Positions 7,265 to 16,383 of a stretch of DNA of 64,000 nt are shown one piece after another; position 1 is the first letter of the stretch, and each line of letters opens with the position of its first letter. A model generated the notes under the pieces. That model was not told the origin of the DNA. It ran no database searches and saw nothing but the letters and a program-made list of their open reading frames with translations. The DNA is from Corynebacterium mucifaciens (lineage in GTDB: Bacteria > Actinomycetota > Actinomycetes > Mycobacteriales > Mycobacteriaceae): assembly GCF_012396315.1 (NCBI RefSeq), contig NZ_JAAXPF010000002.1:62001-126000 (forward strand), written 5' to 3'. Made by a program: the position numbers and the translations under genes.

Positions 7265-7292
7265 GTGACGCGCAAAGGAGCGCACGACGAAT

Positions 7293-9347
7293 ATGTCCAC
7301 CGCAGCAGCAGTCGAATTCGCGCCGTTCGAGGTTCCCGCCGGAACCGCCGTCGGCGCGGCCATGAGGGAGCTGAACCTGCCGAACAAGGGCGAGGACGCC
7401 ATCGTGTGCGTCCAGGATGAGGCAGGCGACCTGAAGGATCTATCCCACGTCCCTGATGCGACTGCCACGTTTCTCCCGGTGCCTGCCAACACCGAGCTTG
7501 GCCGCTCCGTGATCCGCCACTCCTGTGCGCACGTACTCGCCCAGGCTGTCCAGGCGGAATTTCCCGGCACGAAGCTGGGCATCGGCCCAGCCATTAACGA
7601 CGGCTTTTACTACGACTTCGATGTCGCACAGCCGTTCACGCCCGAGGATCTGAAGACGCTGGAAAAGCGGATGAAGAAGATCATCAAACAGGGTCAGAAG
7701 TTTGTCCGCGGCGTCTACGCGTCTGCGGAGGAGGCAGCCGAGGATCTCAAGGACGAGCCGTACAAGCTCGAGCTGATCCAAGACAAGGGCAGTGTTGACC
7801 CAGACTCGGACGAGGCGACCGAGGTGGGCGCGGGTGAGCTGACCCACTACGACAACGTCAATCCTCGTACCAACGAGGTGGAGTGGCATGACCTGTGCCG
7901 TGGCCCGCACGTGCCCACCACCAAGTACATTCCCGCATTTGCGCTCACTCGTTCCTCCGCGGCGTACTGGCGTGGCGACCAGAACAACGCGGGTCTGCAG
8001 CGCGTCTACGGCACCGCCTGGGAGTCCAAGGACAAGCTTGACGAGTACATGACCATGCTCGAGGAAGCCGAAAAGCGCGACCACCGTCGTTTGGGCAACG
8101 AGCTGGACCTGTTTTCCTTTCCGGACGAAGTCGGCTCCGGCCTCCCGGTGTTCCACCCGGACGGCGGCATCGTGCGCATGACTATGGAGCAGCACTCGCG
8201 CGAGCGCCACGTGGCTGCGGGCTACTCCTTTGTGAACACCCCGCACGTGACCAAGGGTGACCTGTTTAAGAAGTCGGGCCACCTGGACTGGTATGCCGAC
8301 GGCATGTTCCCGCCCATGAAGTTGGACGGCGAGGTGGATGCGGACGGCAATGTGACCAAGCAGCCGGTGGACTACTACGCCAAGCCGATGAACTGCCCGA
8401 TGCACAACCTCATCTTTGACTCGCGTGGCCGCTCCTACCGCGAGCTGCCGCTTCGCCTGTTCGAGTTCGGCACCGTCTACCGCTACGAAAAATCCGGCGT
8501 GGTCCACGGCCTCACCCGCGCCCGCGGCTTCACGCAAGACGATGCTCACATCTACTGCACGGAGGATCAGCTTGAAGAGGAGCTGACCAGCGTGCTGGAG
8601 TTCATCATCTCCCTGCTGCAGGATTACGGGTTGGATGACTTCTACCTAGAGCTGTCCACTAAGGACCCCAACAAATACATCGGTGACGATGAAATTTGGG
8701 AACGCTCGACTGCCATTCTCGAGTCTGTGGCCAAGAAGTCCGGCCTCGAGCTCGTGCCGGACCCGGCAGGCGCGGCGTTCTACGGCCCGAAAATTTCCGT
8801 GCAGGCTCGCGACGCCATCGGCCGCACCTGGCAGATGTCCACCGTGCAGCTGGACTTCAACCTGCCCGAGCGCTTTGACCTGACGTACACCGCGTCCGAC
8901 GGCTCAAAGAAGCGGCCGGTGATGATCCACCGCGCGCTGTTCGGCTCCATTGAACGCTTCTTCGGCGTGTTGCTGGAGCACTACGCAGGTGCGTTCCCGG
9001 CGTGGCTCGCACCGCACCAGGTGGTGGGCATCCCGGTGGCGGACGCGTTCGGCGATCACCTGGAGGGGGTCATCGAAAAGCTGCGGGAGCGCGGAATTCG
9101 CGCCGAGGTCGACCATTCCGATGACCGCATGCAGAAGAAGATCCGCACCCACACCACGGGGAAGGTGCCGTTCATGCTGCTTGCCGGCGAGAGGGACGTG
9201 GAGGCCAACGCGGTGAGCTTCCGTTTCTTGGACGGCAGCCAGATCAACGGCGTTCCGGTGGACGAAGCTGTGGAAACCATCAGTGAGTGGATCAGCGCGA
9301 AACGCAATGAGCAACCCAGCGAGGAAACCGTTGCAATCCGAAACTAG
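7293..9347 (+). CDS. thrS: Threonyl-tRNA synthetase
   Basis: 684 aa class II synthetase that charges tRNA-Thr. Order of domains: N-terminal TGS (about 1-65), second additional/editing domain (about 70-235) with the [11 protein letters not shown] motif near 72 and the DLCRGPHVP zinc/editing region, catalytic core (about 260-570) with the zinc ligand in KPMNCPMHN and class II motif 2 around [11 protein letters not shown], then the anticodon-binding domain (about 575-675). The start ATG follows AAAGGAG by 14 bases. It is the first gene of a run with the HIT protein, pgsA, patA and pimA, all spaced by overlaps or a few bases. Confidence 0.98.
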   Translation: MSTAAAVEFAPFEVPAGTAVGAAMRELNLPNKGEDAIVCVQDEAGDLKDLSHVPDATATFLPVPANTELGRSVIRHSCAHVLAQAVQAEFPGTKLGIGPAINDGFYYDFDVAQPFTPEDLKTLEKRMKKIIKQGQKFVRGVYASAEEAAEDLKDEPYKLELIQDKGSVDPDSDEATEVGAGELTHYDNVNPRTNEVEWHDLCRGPHVPTTKYIPAFALTRSSAAYWRGDQNNAGLQRVYGTAWESKDKLDEYMTMLEEAEKRDHRRLGNELDLFSFPDEVGSGLPVFHPDGGIVRMTMEQHSRERHVAAGYSFVNTPHVTKGDLFKKSGHLDWYADGMFPPMKLDGEVDADGNVTKQPVDYYAKPMNCPMHNLIFDSRGRSYRELPLRLFEFGTVYRYEKSGVVHGLTRARGFTQDDAHIYCTEDQLEEELTSVLEFIISLLQDYGLDDFYLELSTKDPNKYIGDDEIWERSTAILESVAKKSGLELVPDPAGAAFYGPKISVQARDAIGRTWQMSTVQLDFNLPERFDLTYTASDGSKKRPVMIHRALFGSIERFFGVLLEHYAGAFPAWLAPHQVVGIPVADAFGDHLEGVIEKLRERGIRAEVDHSDDRMQKKIRTHTTGKVPFMLLAGERDVEANAVSFRFLDGSQINGVPVDEAVETISEWISAKRNEQPSEETVAIRN

Positions 9348-9948
9348 CGGCGATACCTACGCCGACGCCGGTGTGGGCGACCCAGATCGCCTCACCCGTC
9401 TGTGGGCGCCGTACCGCTCGCGCTACATCGCCTCCATGCCGGGCCGCGAGGCGGGGGATGGCGGCGAGGAGGCCGAAGGATCGTCGGAAAGCGAAGGCGA
9501 TCCCTTCCTGCGCATTCCGGAATTGAGCGACGAGGACGGTTTGATTGTCGCGCGTGGCAAGACCGTCTATGCCGTGTGCAACTTGTACCCGTACAACGCA
9601 GGGCACCTGATGGTCGTGCCGTACCGTAAGGTCGCGGAGCTGGAGGCGCTCACCGATGCTGAGACAACCGAGCTCATGGCGTTTGCCAAGCACGCGGTGA
9701 AGACGCTCAAGCGCGTTTCTAAGCCCGAAGCCATCAATGTCGGTCTCAACCTAGGCAAGGCCTCCGGCGGGTCTGTCGGCGACCACCTGCACCTGCACGT
9801 TGTGCCGCGATGGGCGGGTGACTCGAACTTCATGACCGTAATCAGTGGCACGAAGGTCCTGCCGCAACTGCTGCGGGATACTCGGGCCTTGCTTGCCGAC
9901 GGCTGGCGCGAGGTCGACCTACTGGAGGCAGGTGACAGTGATGCTTAG
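9307..9948 (+). CDS. HIT-family Ap4A phosphorylase-like protein (Rv2613c type)
   Basis: 213 aa from the ATG at 9307, overlapping the end of thrS by 41 bases. The HIT signature [11 protein letters not shown] (HxHxHxx) lies near residue 163, and [18 protein letters not shown] is the typical N-terminal part of the fold. The M. tuberculosis counterpart in the same position splits diadenosine tetraphosphate phosphorolytically. An alternative TTG start at 9331 has a better SD (GAGGA, 5 bases upstream) and a smaller overlap, giving 205 aa; the true start is unsettled. An acidic, Ser/Gly-rich insertion lies near residues 45-60. Confidence 0.87.
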   Translation: MSNPARKPLQSETSGDTYADAGVGDPDRLTRLWAPYRSRYIASMPGREAGDGGEEAEGSSESEGDPFLRIPELSDEDGLIVARGKTVYAVCNLYPYNAGHLMVVPYRKVAELEALTDAETTELMAFAKHAVKTLKRVSKPEAINVGLNLGKASGGSVGDHLHLHVVPRWAGDSNFMTVISGTKVLPQLLRDTRALLADGWREVDLLEAGDSDA

Positions 9949-10576
9949 CGTGCACGGCCGCAAACCCGCCGCAGTGGTGGTGGAGCCATTGGCGAAGGGG
10001 CTGCTGAAGATCGGCTTGACCCCGAACGCGACGACGATTGCCGGCACGGCGTTGACGGTGCTCAGCTCGGTGGCGCTCATTCCCACCGGCCACCTTGTGT
10101 TGGCTGCGGTGCTGAGCTTGTTCTTCGCGGCCTTCGACATGGTGGACGGCACAATGGCCCGCCTTCGCGGCGGCGGCACCGCGTTTGGCGCCACGCTCGA
10201 CGCGAGTTGCGACAGGCTCACGGACGGTGCGTTGTTCGCTGCGATCGCCATGTGGCTCATTTATGTCGAAGGCGCCGCGCCGGTGAACGTTGCTGTGTGC
10301 CTGGCGGTACTCGTTTTGTCCCAGACGATCAGCTATATCAAGGCGCGTGGTGAAGCGGGCGGGCTGACCGTTGTGGGCGGCTTAATCGAGCGCCCGGAGC
10401 GGCTTATCCTGGGGTTGGGAGGCCTTGCACTCCAGGGCTTCGGTGTGCCGCACGCTGTGGTGGTCTCCCTCTGGATTCTCTTGATCGGGTCCGTCATCAC
10501 CGTGGTGCAACGGCTGCTGCTGGCCAAACGCGACGAAAAGGCGGGCAGCCGCATCGCGCCGCCGGCGGGGGCGTAA
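9941..10576 (+). CDS. pgsA: Phosphatidylinositol phosphate synthase (CDP-alcohol phosphatidyltransferase)
   Basis: 211 aa membrane protein with about six helices. The CDP-alcohol phosphotransferase signature is clear near residue 65: DMVDGTMARLRGGG, then FGATLDASCDR, which supplies the D..DG..AR..G...D...D metal-binding pattern. In actinobacteria this enzyme joins CDP-diacylglycerol and inositol 3-phosphate, the entry step to phosphatidylinositol and PIMs. ATG at 9941 overlaps the HIT gene end; GTG at 9938 is an equally possible start with better spacing to GGAGG. patA and pimA follow directly, the same order as Rv2612c-Rv2610c. Confidence 0.9.
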   Translation: MLSVHGRKPAAVVVEPLAKGLLKIGLTPNATTIAGTALTVLSSVALIPTGHLVLAAVLSLFFAAFDMVDGTMARLRGGGTAFGATLDASCDRLTDGALFAAIAMWLIYVEGAAPVNVAVCLAVLVLSQTISYIKARGEAGGLTVVGGLIERPERLILGLGGLALQGFGVPHAVVVSLWILLIGSVITVVQRLLLAKRDEKAGSRIAPPAGA

Positions 10577-11512
10577 ATGACCTCCGCGCATGAGCGGCTC
10601 ACGGCCGCGGGTTATATCGCCGGCTGGAAAATTGCCGGCGCGCTGCCCGCCGGACTGACTTCGCTGGCCGCCCAATGGGCCGCGGACCGCGTCTCAGACG
10701 ACGGGGAAGGTATGGAAATGCTGCGGCGCAACCTGGCCCGGGTGGTTGGGCCAGAGCACGTCACGCGCGAGCTCGTACAGGATGCAATGCGCTCGTACGC
10801 GCGCTATTGGTTGGAGGCGTTCCGGCTGCCGCGCCTCGCAGGGGATCCAGCGTTGGACAGCAAGCTTTCCGCGGGATTGGAGGGGCGTGACCACCTCGAC
10901 GCCGCGCTGTCGCGTGGCAAGGGCGCGGTGCTGACACTGCCGCACTCCGGGAACTGGGACATGGCCGGCATGTGGCTGGTCGCCCACTACGGGCAGTTCG
11001 CCACCGTTGCTGAGCGGCTTAGGCCCGAGGCACTGTTCAACGCATTCGTCGAGTTCCGGGAGACGCTGGGTTTCGAGGTCGTGCCGCTCAGCGGCGCCGC
11101 TCGCGCACCGTACGTGAGGCTCAAAGAGGTGATTGAGGGCGGCGGGATCGTGTGTCTGCTGGGAGAGCGCGATTTCACCCGCGCGGGTGTGCCGGTGTCG
11201 TTTTTCGGCGATGCGACCACGTTTCCGGCCGGGCCCGCGAAGCTTGCGCTAGATACCGGGGCGCCGTTGCTCGTGGCGCATTCCTGGTTCACCGGCACCC
11301 GCCGCGACCCGGGGTGGGGTATGCGGGTGTCGGCACCCGTGAAGGTGACCACGCTGGATGAGACGGTGCAGCGGGTGGCGGACGCGTTCGCGGCTAATAT
11401 CGCGGCGCATCCCGCGGACTGGCACATGCTTCAGCCGCTGTGGCCGGCGGATGCGCCCAAACCCAGCCGCCGCAAGGAGTTCGAGCAGCGCCAGCGTGCG
11501 GCGGGGAGGTAG
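10577..11512 (+). CDS. patA: Phosphatidylinositol mannoside acyltransferase
   Basis: 311 aa member of the lipid A acyltransferase-like (HtrB/LpxL) family. The catalytic HxxxxD motif is visible as LPHSGNWDMAG near residue 117, and LLGERDFTRAGVPVSFFG is the conserved downstream region. The enzyme transfers a fatty acyl chain to the mannose of PIM on the inner face of the membrane. The ATG begins immediately after the pgsA stop (TAAATG), and pimA starts 3 bases after its stop, so the three genes form a PIM-synthesis unit. Confidence 0.9.
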   Translation: MTSAHERLTAAGYIAGWKIAGALPAGLTSLAAQWAADRVSDDGEGMEMLRRNLARVVGPEHVTRELVQDAMRSYARYWLEAFRLPRLAGDPALDSKLSAGLEGRDHLDAALSRGKGAVLTLPHSGNWDMAGMWLVAHYGQFATVAERLRPEALFNAFVEFRETLGFEVVPLSGAARAPYVRLKEVIEGGGIVCLLGERDFTRAGVPVSFFGDATTFPAGPAKLALDTGAPLLVAHSWFTGTRRDPGWGMRVSAPVKVTTLDETVQRVADAFAANIAAHPADWHMLQPLWPADAPKPSRRKEFEQRQRAAGR

Positions 11513-11515
11513 CCG

Positions 11516-12601
11516 GTGCGAGTCGGTCTCGTGTGCCCGTATTCCTTCGACGCACCGGGCGGAGTTCAAGCCCATGTCCTTGACCTGGCAGCTGCGTTGC
11601 GCGGGATGGGCCACGAAACGCAAGTCCTTGGCCCGGCATTACCGCGCGCGGAGCTGCCCCGGTGGGTGACCCCGGGCGGGCCGGCCGTGCCGGTGCGCTA
11701 CAACGGGTCGGTCGCTCGCATCTCGTTCGGGCCCCAAGTGCGCCGCACCACCCGCCAGTTCATCGAAGGCGGCGACTTTGACGTGCTCCACGTCCACGAG
11801 CCGAATTCGCCGAGTTACTCCATGGCGGCGGTGCGCATGGCCACCGGACCGATCGTCGCGACGTATCACGCCTCTGCCGCATCCTCTTACGCGCTTAAGC
11901 TGGCTCTTCCGGCGCTGCGGGGAAGCCTGGAAAAAATCCGCGCCGGTATCGCGGTCAGTGATGAAGCGTGGCGCTGGCAAGCCGAGCAGGTGGGCACCGA
12001 TCCCGTGATCATTCCGAATGGCGTGGACACGGCTCGGTTCGCGGCAGCTCGTCGAAGCAACACGTCAGATGCTGTGGAAGTGGTCTTTTTGGGCCGCCTG
12101 GATGAGCCGAGGAAAGGTTTGGACGTGTTCCTGCGCGCTGTGTCGATGCTGCCGCAGCGGCCCCGAGTCACAGTTGTCGGGGCAGGCGCCCAGCGTGTTG
12201 TAGAGGGCGTGGAATTTACCGGCCGAGTCACCGAGGATGAAAAAGCAGCGATCTTGGGCCGTGCCGACATCTTCGTCGCGCCGAACCTCGGCGGTGAGTC
12301 CTTTGGCATTGTTCTCGTGGAGGCGATGGCTGCGGGGTGCGCCGTAGTGGCCAGCGATATCCCTGCGTTCGCCGCCGTGTGCGGCGAGGATGCGGGCTTG
12401 CTGTTCCCACCCGGCGATGCGGCGGCGCTCTCCGCACAGTTGCAGCTGCTTATCGACGACGTCCCGTTGCGCACCCGGCTTGCCGAAACCGGCGGCCGGC
12501 GGGCGGGCCACTTTGACTGGTCTGTGGTGGCCCGTCAAGTACTCCACGTGTACGAGGCGGTGTCGGTAGAAGAGAAGGTCGGGGTGGAAGCATGGTACTG
12601 A
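11516..12601 (+). CDS. pimA: Phosphatidyl-myo-inositol mannosyltransferase
   Basis: 361 aa GT4-family (GT-B fold) glycosyltransferase using GDP-mannose to add the first mannose to phosphatidylinositol. Visible: the glycine-rich N-terminal loop (YSFDAPGGVQAHVLDLA), HVHEPNSPSYS, the C-domain strand VVFLGRLDEPRKGLDVF, and the EX7E motif in GGESFGIVLVEAM near residue 265. GTG start at 11516 preceded by GGGGAGG. The C-terminus overlaps the next ORF by 10 bases. Confidence 0.94.
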   Translation: MRVGLVCPYSFDAPGGVQAHVLDLAAALRGMGHETQVLGPALPRAELPRWVTPGGPAVPVRYNGSVARISFGPQVRRTTRQFIEGGDFDVLHVHEPNSPSYSMAAVRMATGPIVATYHASAASSYALKLALPALRGSLEKIRAGIAVSDEAWRWQAEQVGTDPVIIPNGVDTARFAAARRSNTSDAVEVVFLGRLDEPRKGLDVFLRAVSMLPQRPRVTVVGAGAQRVVEGVEFTGRVTEDEKAAILGRADIFVAPNLGGESFGIVLVEAMAAGCAVVASDIPAFAAVCGEDAGLLFPPGDAAALSAQLQLLIDDVPLRTRLAETGGRRAGHFDWSVVARQVLHVYEAVSVEEKVGVEAWY

Positions 12602-13053
12602 ACGTGCTGGTCGTCCTGGCGGCGGTGTTCCTCACGCTGTTTGCGGCATGGGCGTACAGCACGGCGCAGCGGCTCCACCGGTTGCATATCCGCCTCGACC
12701 GGTCGCGGGATGCGCTTCAGGCCGCGTTAGATCGCCGGTGCGCGGTGGTCGCCGCGGTATATCGGGAGCTTGGGGTGCTGGCTGGAGAAACGGAGCGCAC
12801 CCGGCTCACGCCGACGGACCTCCAAAGCAGGATGCAGCAGGAAGCCTGTCTCGTGCAGGTGCTGCGTGAGAGAGCCGGCGGGCGCCGGGAGCCAGCACCC
12901 TTACAGGATGCAAACACTCGGGTGTCGCTGGCGCTGCGCTTTTACAACGATGCGGTGGAAGATACGTGGGCTCTGAGTTCCAGGCCGCTGGTGCGCGCGT
13001 TGCAGCTGGGAGGCACGGCGGCGCCGCCCCAGTTCGTGCAGGGCGACCAGTAG
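12592..13053 (+). CDS. Membrane-anchored LemA-like conserved protein of the PIM locus
   Basis: 153 aa. One N-terminal membrane helix (about 2-22) is followed by a long helical region rich in Arg and Ala (AQRLHRLHIRLDRSRDALQA) that resembles the first half of LemA-type proteins. It appears to correspond to the N-terminal part of the Rv2609c-type membrane protein that follows pimA in mycobacteria, but without the NUDIX domain. Function unknown. ATG overlaps the end of pimA. The assignment to LemA is by look only. Confidence 0.6.
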   Translation: MVLNVLVVLAAVFLTLFAAWAYSTAQRLHRLHIRLDRSRDALQAALDRRCAVVAAVYRELGVLAGETERTRLTPTDLQSRMQQEACLVQVLRERAGGRREPAPLQDANTRVSLALRFYNDAVEDTWALSSRPLVRALQLGGTAAPPQFVQGDQ

Positions 13054-13074
13054 GGGGACGCTTGCACCGGTGCG

Positions 13075-13080
13075 TATAAT
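13075..13080 (+). promoter_or_regulatory. -10 box of yebC promoter
   Basis: Perfect TATAAT, 51 bases before the yebC ATG. TTGCAC at 13062-13067 is too close to serve as its -35. The short gap after the preceding stop supports a new transcription unit. Confidence 0.55.
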
Positions 13081-13130
13081 GCGCTCTGTTATACGTCAAC
13101 GACACGTCAACCGAGGAAAAGGGGTGCGTT

Positions 13131-13883
13131 ATGTCGGGCCACTCAAAGTGGGCGACCACGAAGCACAAGAAGGCCGCAAACGACGCAAAGCGGTCGAAGC
13201 TGTGGGCGAAGATGATTAAGGACATCGAAGTCGCGGCGCGCACCGGCGGCGGCGATCCTGCGGCAAACCCCACCCTCGACGACATGATCCGGAAGGCAAA
13301 GAAGGCCTCCGTTCCGGGCGACAACATCGAGCGCGCGCGTAAGCGTGGCTCGGGTGAGGAAGCCGGTGGCTCAAACTGGGAGACGGTCATGTACGAGGGG
13401 TACGGCACCAACGGCGTGGCCGTGCTCATTGAGTGCCTGACCGACAACCGGAACCGGGCGGCAACTGAGGTGCGTACCGCCATGACCAAGAACGGCGGAA
13501 ACTTGGGCGAGTCCGGGTCCGTCGGCTACATGTTCGAGCGCACTGGCGTCGTGACCATTCAGAAGGGCGACTTGAGCGAAGACGACGTCCTCATGGCGGT
13601 GCTTGATGCGGGTGCCGAAGAGGTCAACGACCTGGGCGAGGAATTCGAGATCACATGCAGGCCGACCGATCTGCCGGCAGTGCGTGAGGCGCTTGCGGGC
13701 GAGAACATCGAGATTGAAGACGCAGGCCAGGAGTTCCGCGCTGACGTCCAGGTGGATCTGGATGTGGACGGTGCCAAGAAAATGATGCGCATCATCGACG
13801 CACTGGAAGACTCTGACGATGTCCAGAACGTCTACACCAACATGACCCTTTCGGACGAAGTCGCCGCGCAGCTGGAAGACTAG
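13131..13883 (+). CDS. yebC: YebC/PmpR family DNA- or ribosome-associated regulator
   Basis: 250 aa, full length. The diagnostic start [20 protein letters not shown] and the Lys/Arg-rich N-terminal domain are followed by [38 protein letters not shown] and an acidic C-terminal domain. YebC-family proteins are described as transcription regulators and, more recently, as factors relieving ribosome stalling at proline runs. It lies between the PIM genes and ruvCAB as in other actinobacteria, but the pdxS/pdxT and thioesterase genes that M. tuberculosis has between pimA and yebC are absent. A terminator follows. Confidence 0.95.
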   Translation: MSGHSKWATTKHKKAANDAKRSKLWAKMIKDIEVAARTGGGDPAANPTLDDMIRKAKKASVPGDNIERARKRGSGEEAGGSNWETVMYEGYGTNGVAVLIECLTDNRNRAATEVRTAMTKNGGNLGESGSVGYMFERTGVVTIQKGDLSEDDVLMAVLDAGAEEVNDLGEEFEITCRPTDLPAVREALAGENIEIEDAGQEFRADVQVDLDVDGAKKMMRIIDALEDSDDVQNVYTNMTLSDEVAAQLED

Positions 13884-13899
13884 CGTTCACCGACGTTGA

Positions 13900-13930
13900 G
13901 CCCGTGCCGCCGCCTGCGGCGCGGGCTTTT
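13900..13930 (+). terminator. Rho-independent terminator after yebC
   Basis: An 11-bp G+C-rich stem (13900-13910 with 13916-13926, one G:T pair), a 5-base loop, then TTTT at 13927-13930. It separates yebC from ruvCAB. Confidence 0.85.
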
Positions 13931-13993
13931 CATCTGCCCCGTGTGGTAGAACATATGTGTTACAGAGGGCGCACGAGCGGAAGGGAGGAACCG

Positions 13994-14527
13994 ATGCCGG
14001 CTGAAGGCCTTCGAGTAATGGGCATCGACCCCGGTTTGACCCGGTGCGGCCTGTCCGTGGTCCAAGCGGGCCGCGGCCGCCAAATCTTTCCCGTTGCGGT
14101 CGGCGTGGTTCGCACCCCGTCTACGGCAGAGCTGGCGGAACGGCTGCTGCGGATCTCCCGCGCAGTGGGCGAGTGGATCGACGACTACCGGCCAGATGTT
14201 ATCGCTATGGAGCGAATCTTCGAACGGGGCAATGTCTCTACCGTCATGCACACGGCGCACGCAGTCGGCGTCATGGTGCTCGCCGCGGCCGAGCGTGACA
14301 TCCCCGTGCACATGTACACCCCTTCCGAAGTGAAAAAAGCCATCTCTGGCAACGGCCGGGCGGACAAGAAACAGATGACTACGATGATCACGCGGATTCT
14401 CGGGCTGTCGGAAGCGCCGAAGCCTGCGGACGCGGCGGACGCCCTCGCTATTGCGGTGTGCCACTGCTGGCGCGCACCACTTATCGCACGAACGAACCAG
14501 CTCACGGTAAAGGCGGCAAACCAATGA
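13994..14527 (+). CDS. ruvC: Crossover junction endodeoxyribonuclease RuvC
   Basis: 177 aa RNase H-fold Holliday junction resolvase. The first catalytic Asp is in [12 protein letters not shown]; the Glu in VIAMERIF and the C-terminal Asp pair in [14 protein letters not shown] complete the metal site. The open frame extends upstream, but the ATG at 13994 has AAGGGAGG 5 bases before it and matches the family start. Stop overlaps ruvA (ATGA), so ruvCAB is one operon that resolves recombination intermediates. Confidence 0.96.
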   Translation: MPAEGLRVMGIDPGLTRCGLSVVQAGRGRQIFPVAVGVVRTPSTAELAERLLRISRAVGEWIDDYRPDVIAMERIFERGNVSTVMHTAHAVGVMVLAAAERDIPVHMYTPSEVKKAISGNGRADKKQMTTMITRILGLSEAPKPADAADALAIAVCHCWRAPLIARTNQLTVKAANQ

Positions 14528-15138
14528 TTGATTCGTTACATGGGGAGGTGCTCTCCATCGGCCTCGACCACGCAGTGATCGAGTGCTCTGGGGTTGGGTA
14601 CCGGTTCCTCGCCGCCCCGTCGACGCTGGGGCGGCTGGCCCGAGGGGAGCGCAGCAGGGTGCTGACCTCGATGGTGGTCAAGGACGACGGGGTCACCTTA
14701 TATGGTTTCGCGGACGCGGAATCACGCGAGATGTTCCACAAGCTTCAAACGGTCTCAGGTCTCGGGCCCAAGCTCGCCCTGGCAGCCCTTTCGGTGTTCG
14801 AGCCAGGCCAATTGTCGGCGCATATCGCCGCTGGGGATGTAAAGGCGATCCAGACAATTCCCGGCGTGGGCAAAAAGATGGCCGAGCGAATCGCTTTGGA
14901 GCTGAAAGACAAGGTAGATCCGTTCACTGCCGCAGCGGACACTTCTGCCGCTCCGGGGCCGTCGGGCACTACCGCTGGGGCGTCGTTCGCCTCTGAACAG
15001 GTGGTCGAGGCGCTGGTGGGCCTCGGATTCCAGGAGCGCACCGCACGGCCCGTTGTCGACGCGCTGGTGGCAGCGGAGCCGGGGGAATCAGCCTCGGCCC
15101 TGCTACGCCGAGCGTTGAGCCAGTTGGGCAAGAAGTAG
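14524..15138 (+). CDS. ruvA: Holliday junction branch migration protein RuvA
   Basis: 204 aa: N-terminal OB-fold ([20 protein letters not shown], about 1-62), helix-hairpin-helix pair ([16 protein letters not shown] and [19 protein letters not shown], about 70-140), an Ala/Pro-rich flexible linker, and the C-terminal domain III that contacts RuvB (about 160-204). It binds four-way DNA junctions as a tetramer. ATG overlaps the ruvC stop; ruvB begins 13 bases after its own stop. Confidence 0.96.
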   Translation: MIDSLHGEVLSIGLDHAVIECSGVGYRFLAAPSTLGRLARGERSRVLTSMVVKDDGVTLYGFADAESREMFHKLQTVSGLGPKLALAALSVFEPGQLSAHIAAGDVKAIQTIPGVGKKMAERIALELKDKVDPFTAAADTSAAPGPSGTTAGASFASEQVVEALVGLGFQERTARPVVDALVAAEPGESASALLRRALSQLGKK

Positions 15139-15151
15139 GGAGGCGCTTTCC

Positions 15152-16228
<1,077 letters not shown>

Positions 16229-16270
16229 GTACCGCGCGGGCCGGTCTGCCGGGTGCACGGGTGAATGCCG

Positions 16271-16276
16271 TAGCAT
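16271..16276 (+). promoter_or_regulatory. Candidate -10 box for secD-secF
   Basis: TAGCAT fits TAnAnT and lies 108 bases before the secD GTG. The 155-base gap after ruvB would need a promoter if secDF is not read from ruvCAB. No -35 seen. Confidence 0.3.
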
Positions 16277-16383
16277 GATCCGTTGTGCCTCCACCGGTAC
16301 GCCCGTTACGTGCGCCGATTCACCGCCGCCGGGGCGCTGGTGGAGCGGAAAATTGGAGCTCGGAAAGCAGAGGAGTCAGCTCA

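Noticed and set aside
7081..7292. T-box riboswitch before thrS
   Set aside because: The conserved T-box bulge sequence and antiterminator are not present.
13062..13067. TTGCAC as -35 element of yebC
   Set aside because: Only 7 bases separate it from the TATAAT box; a working spacing is about 17.
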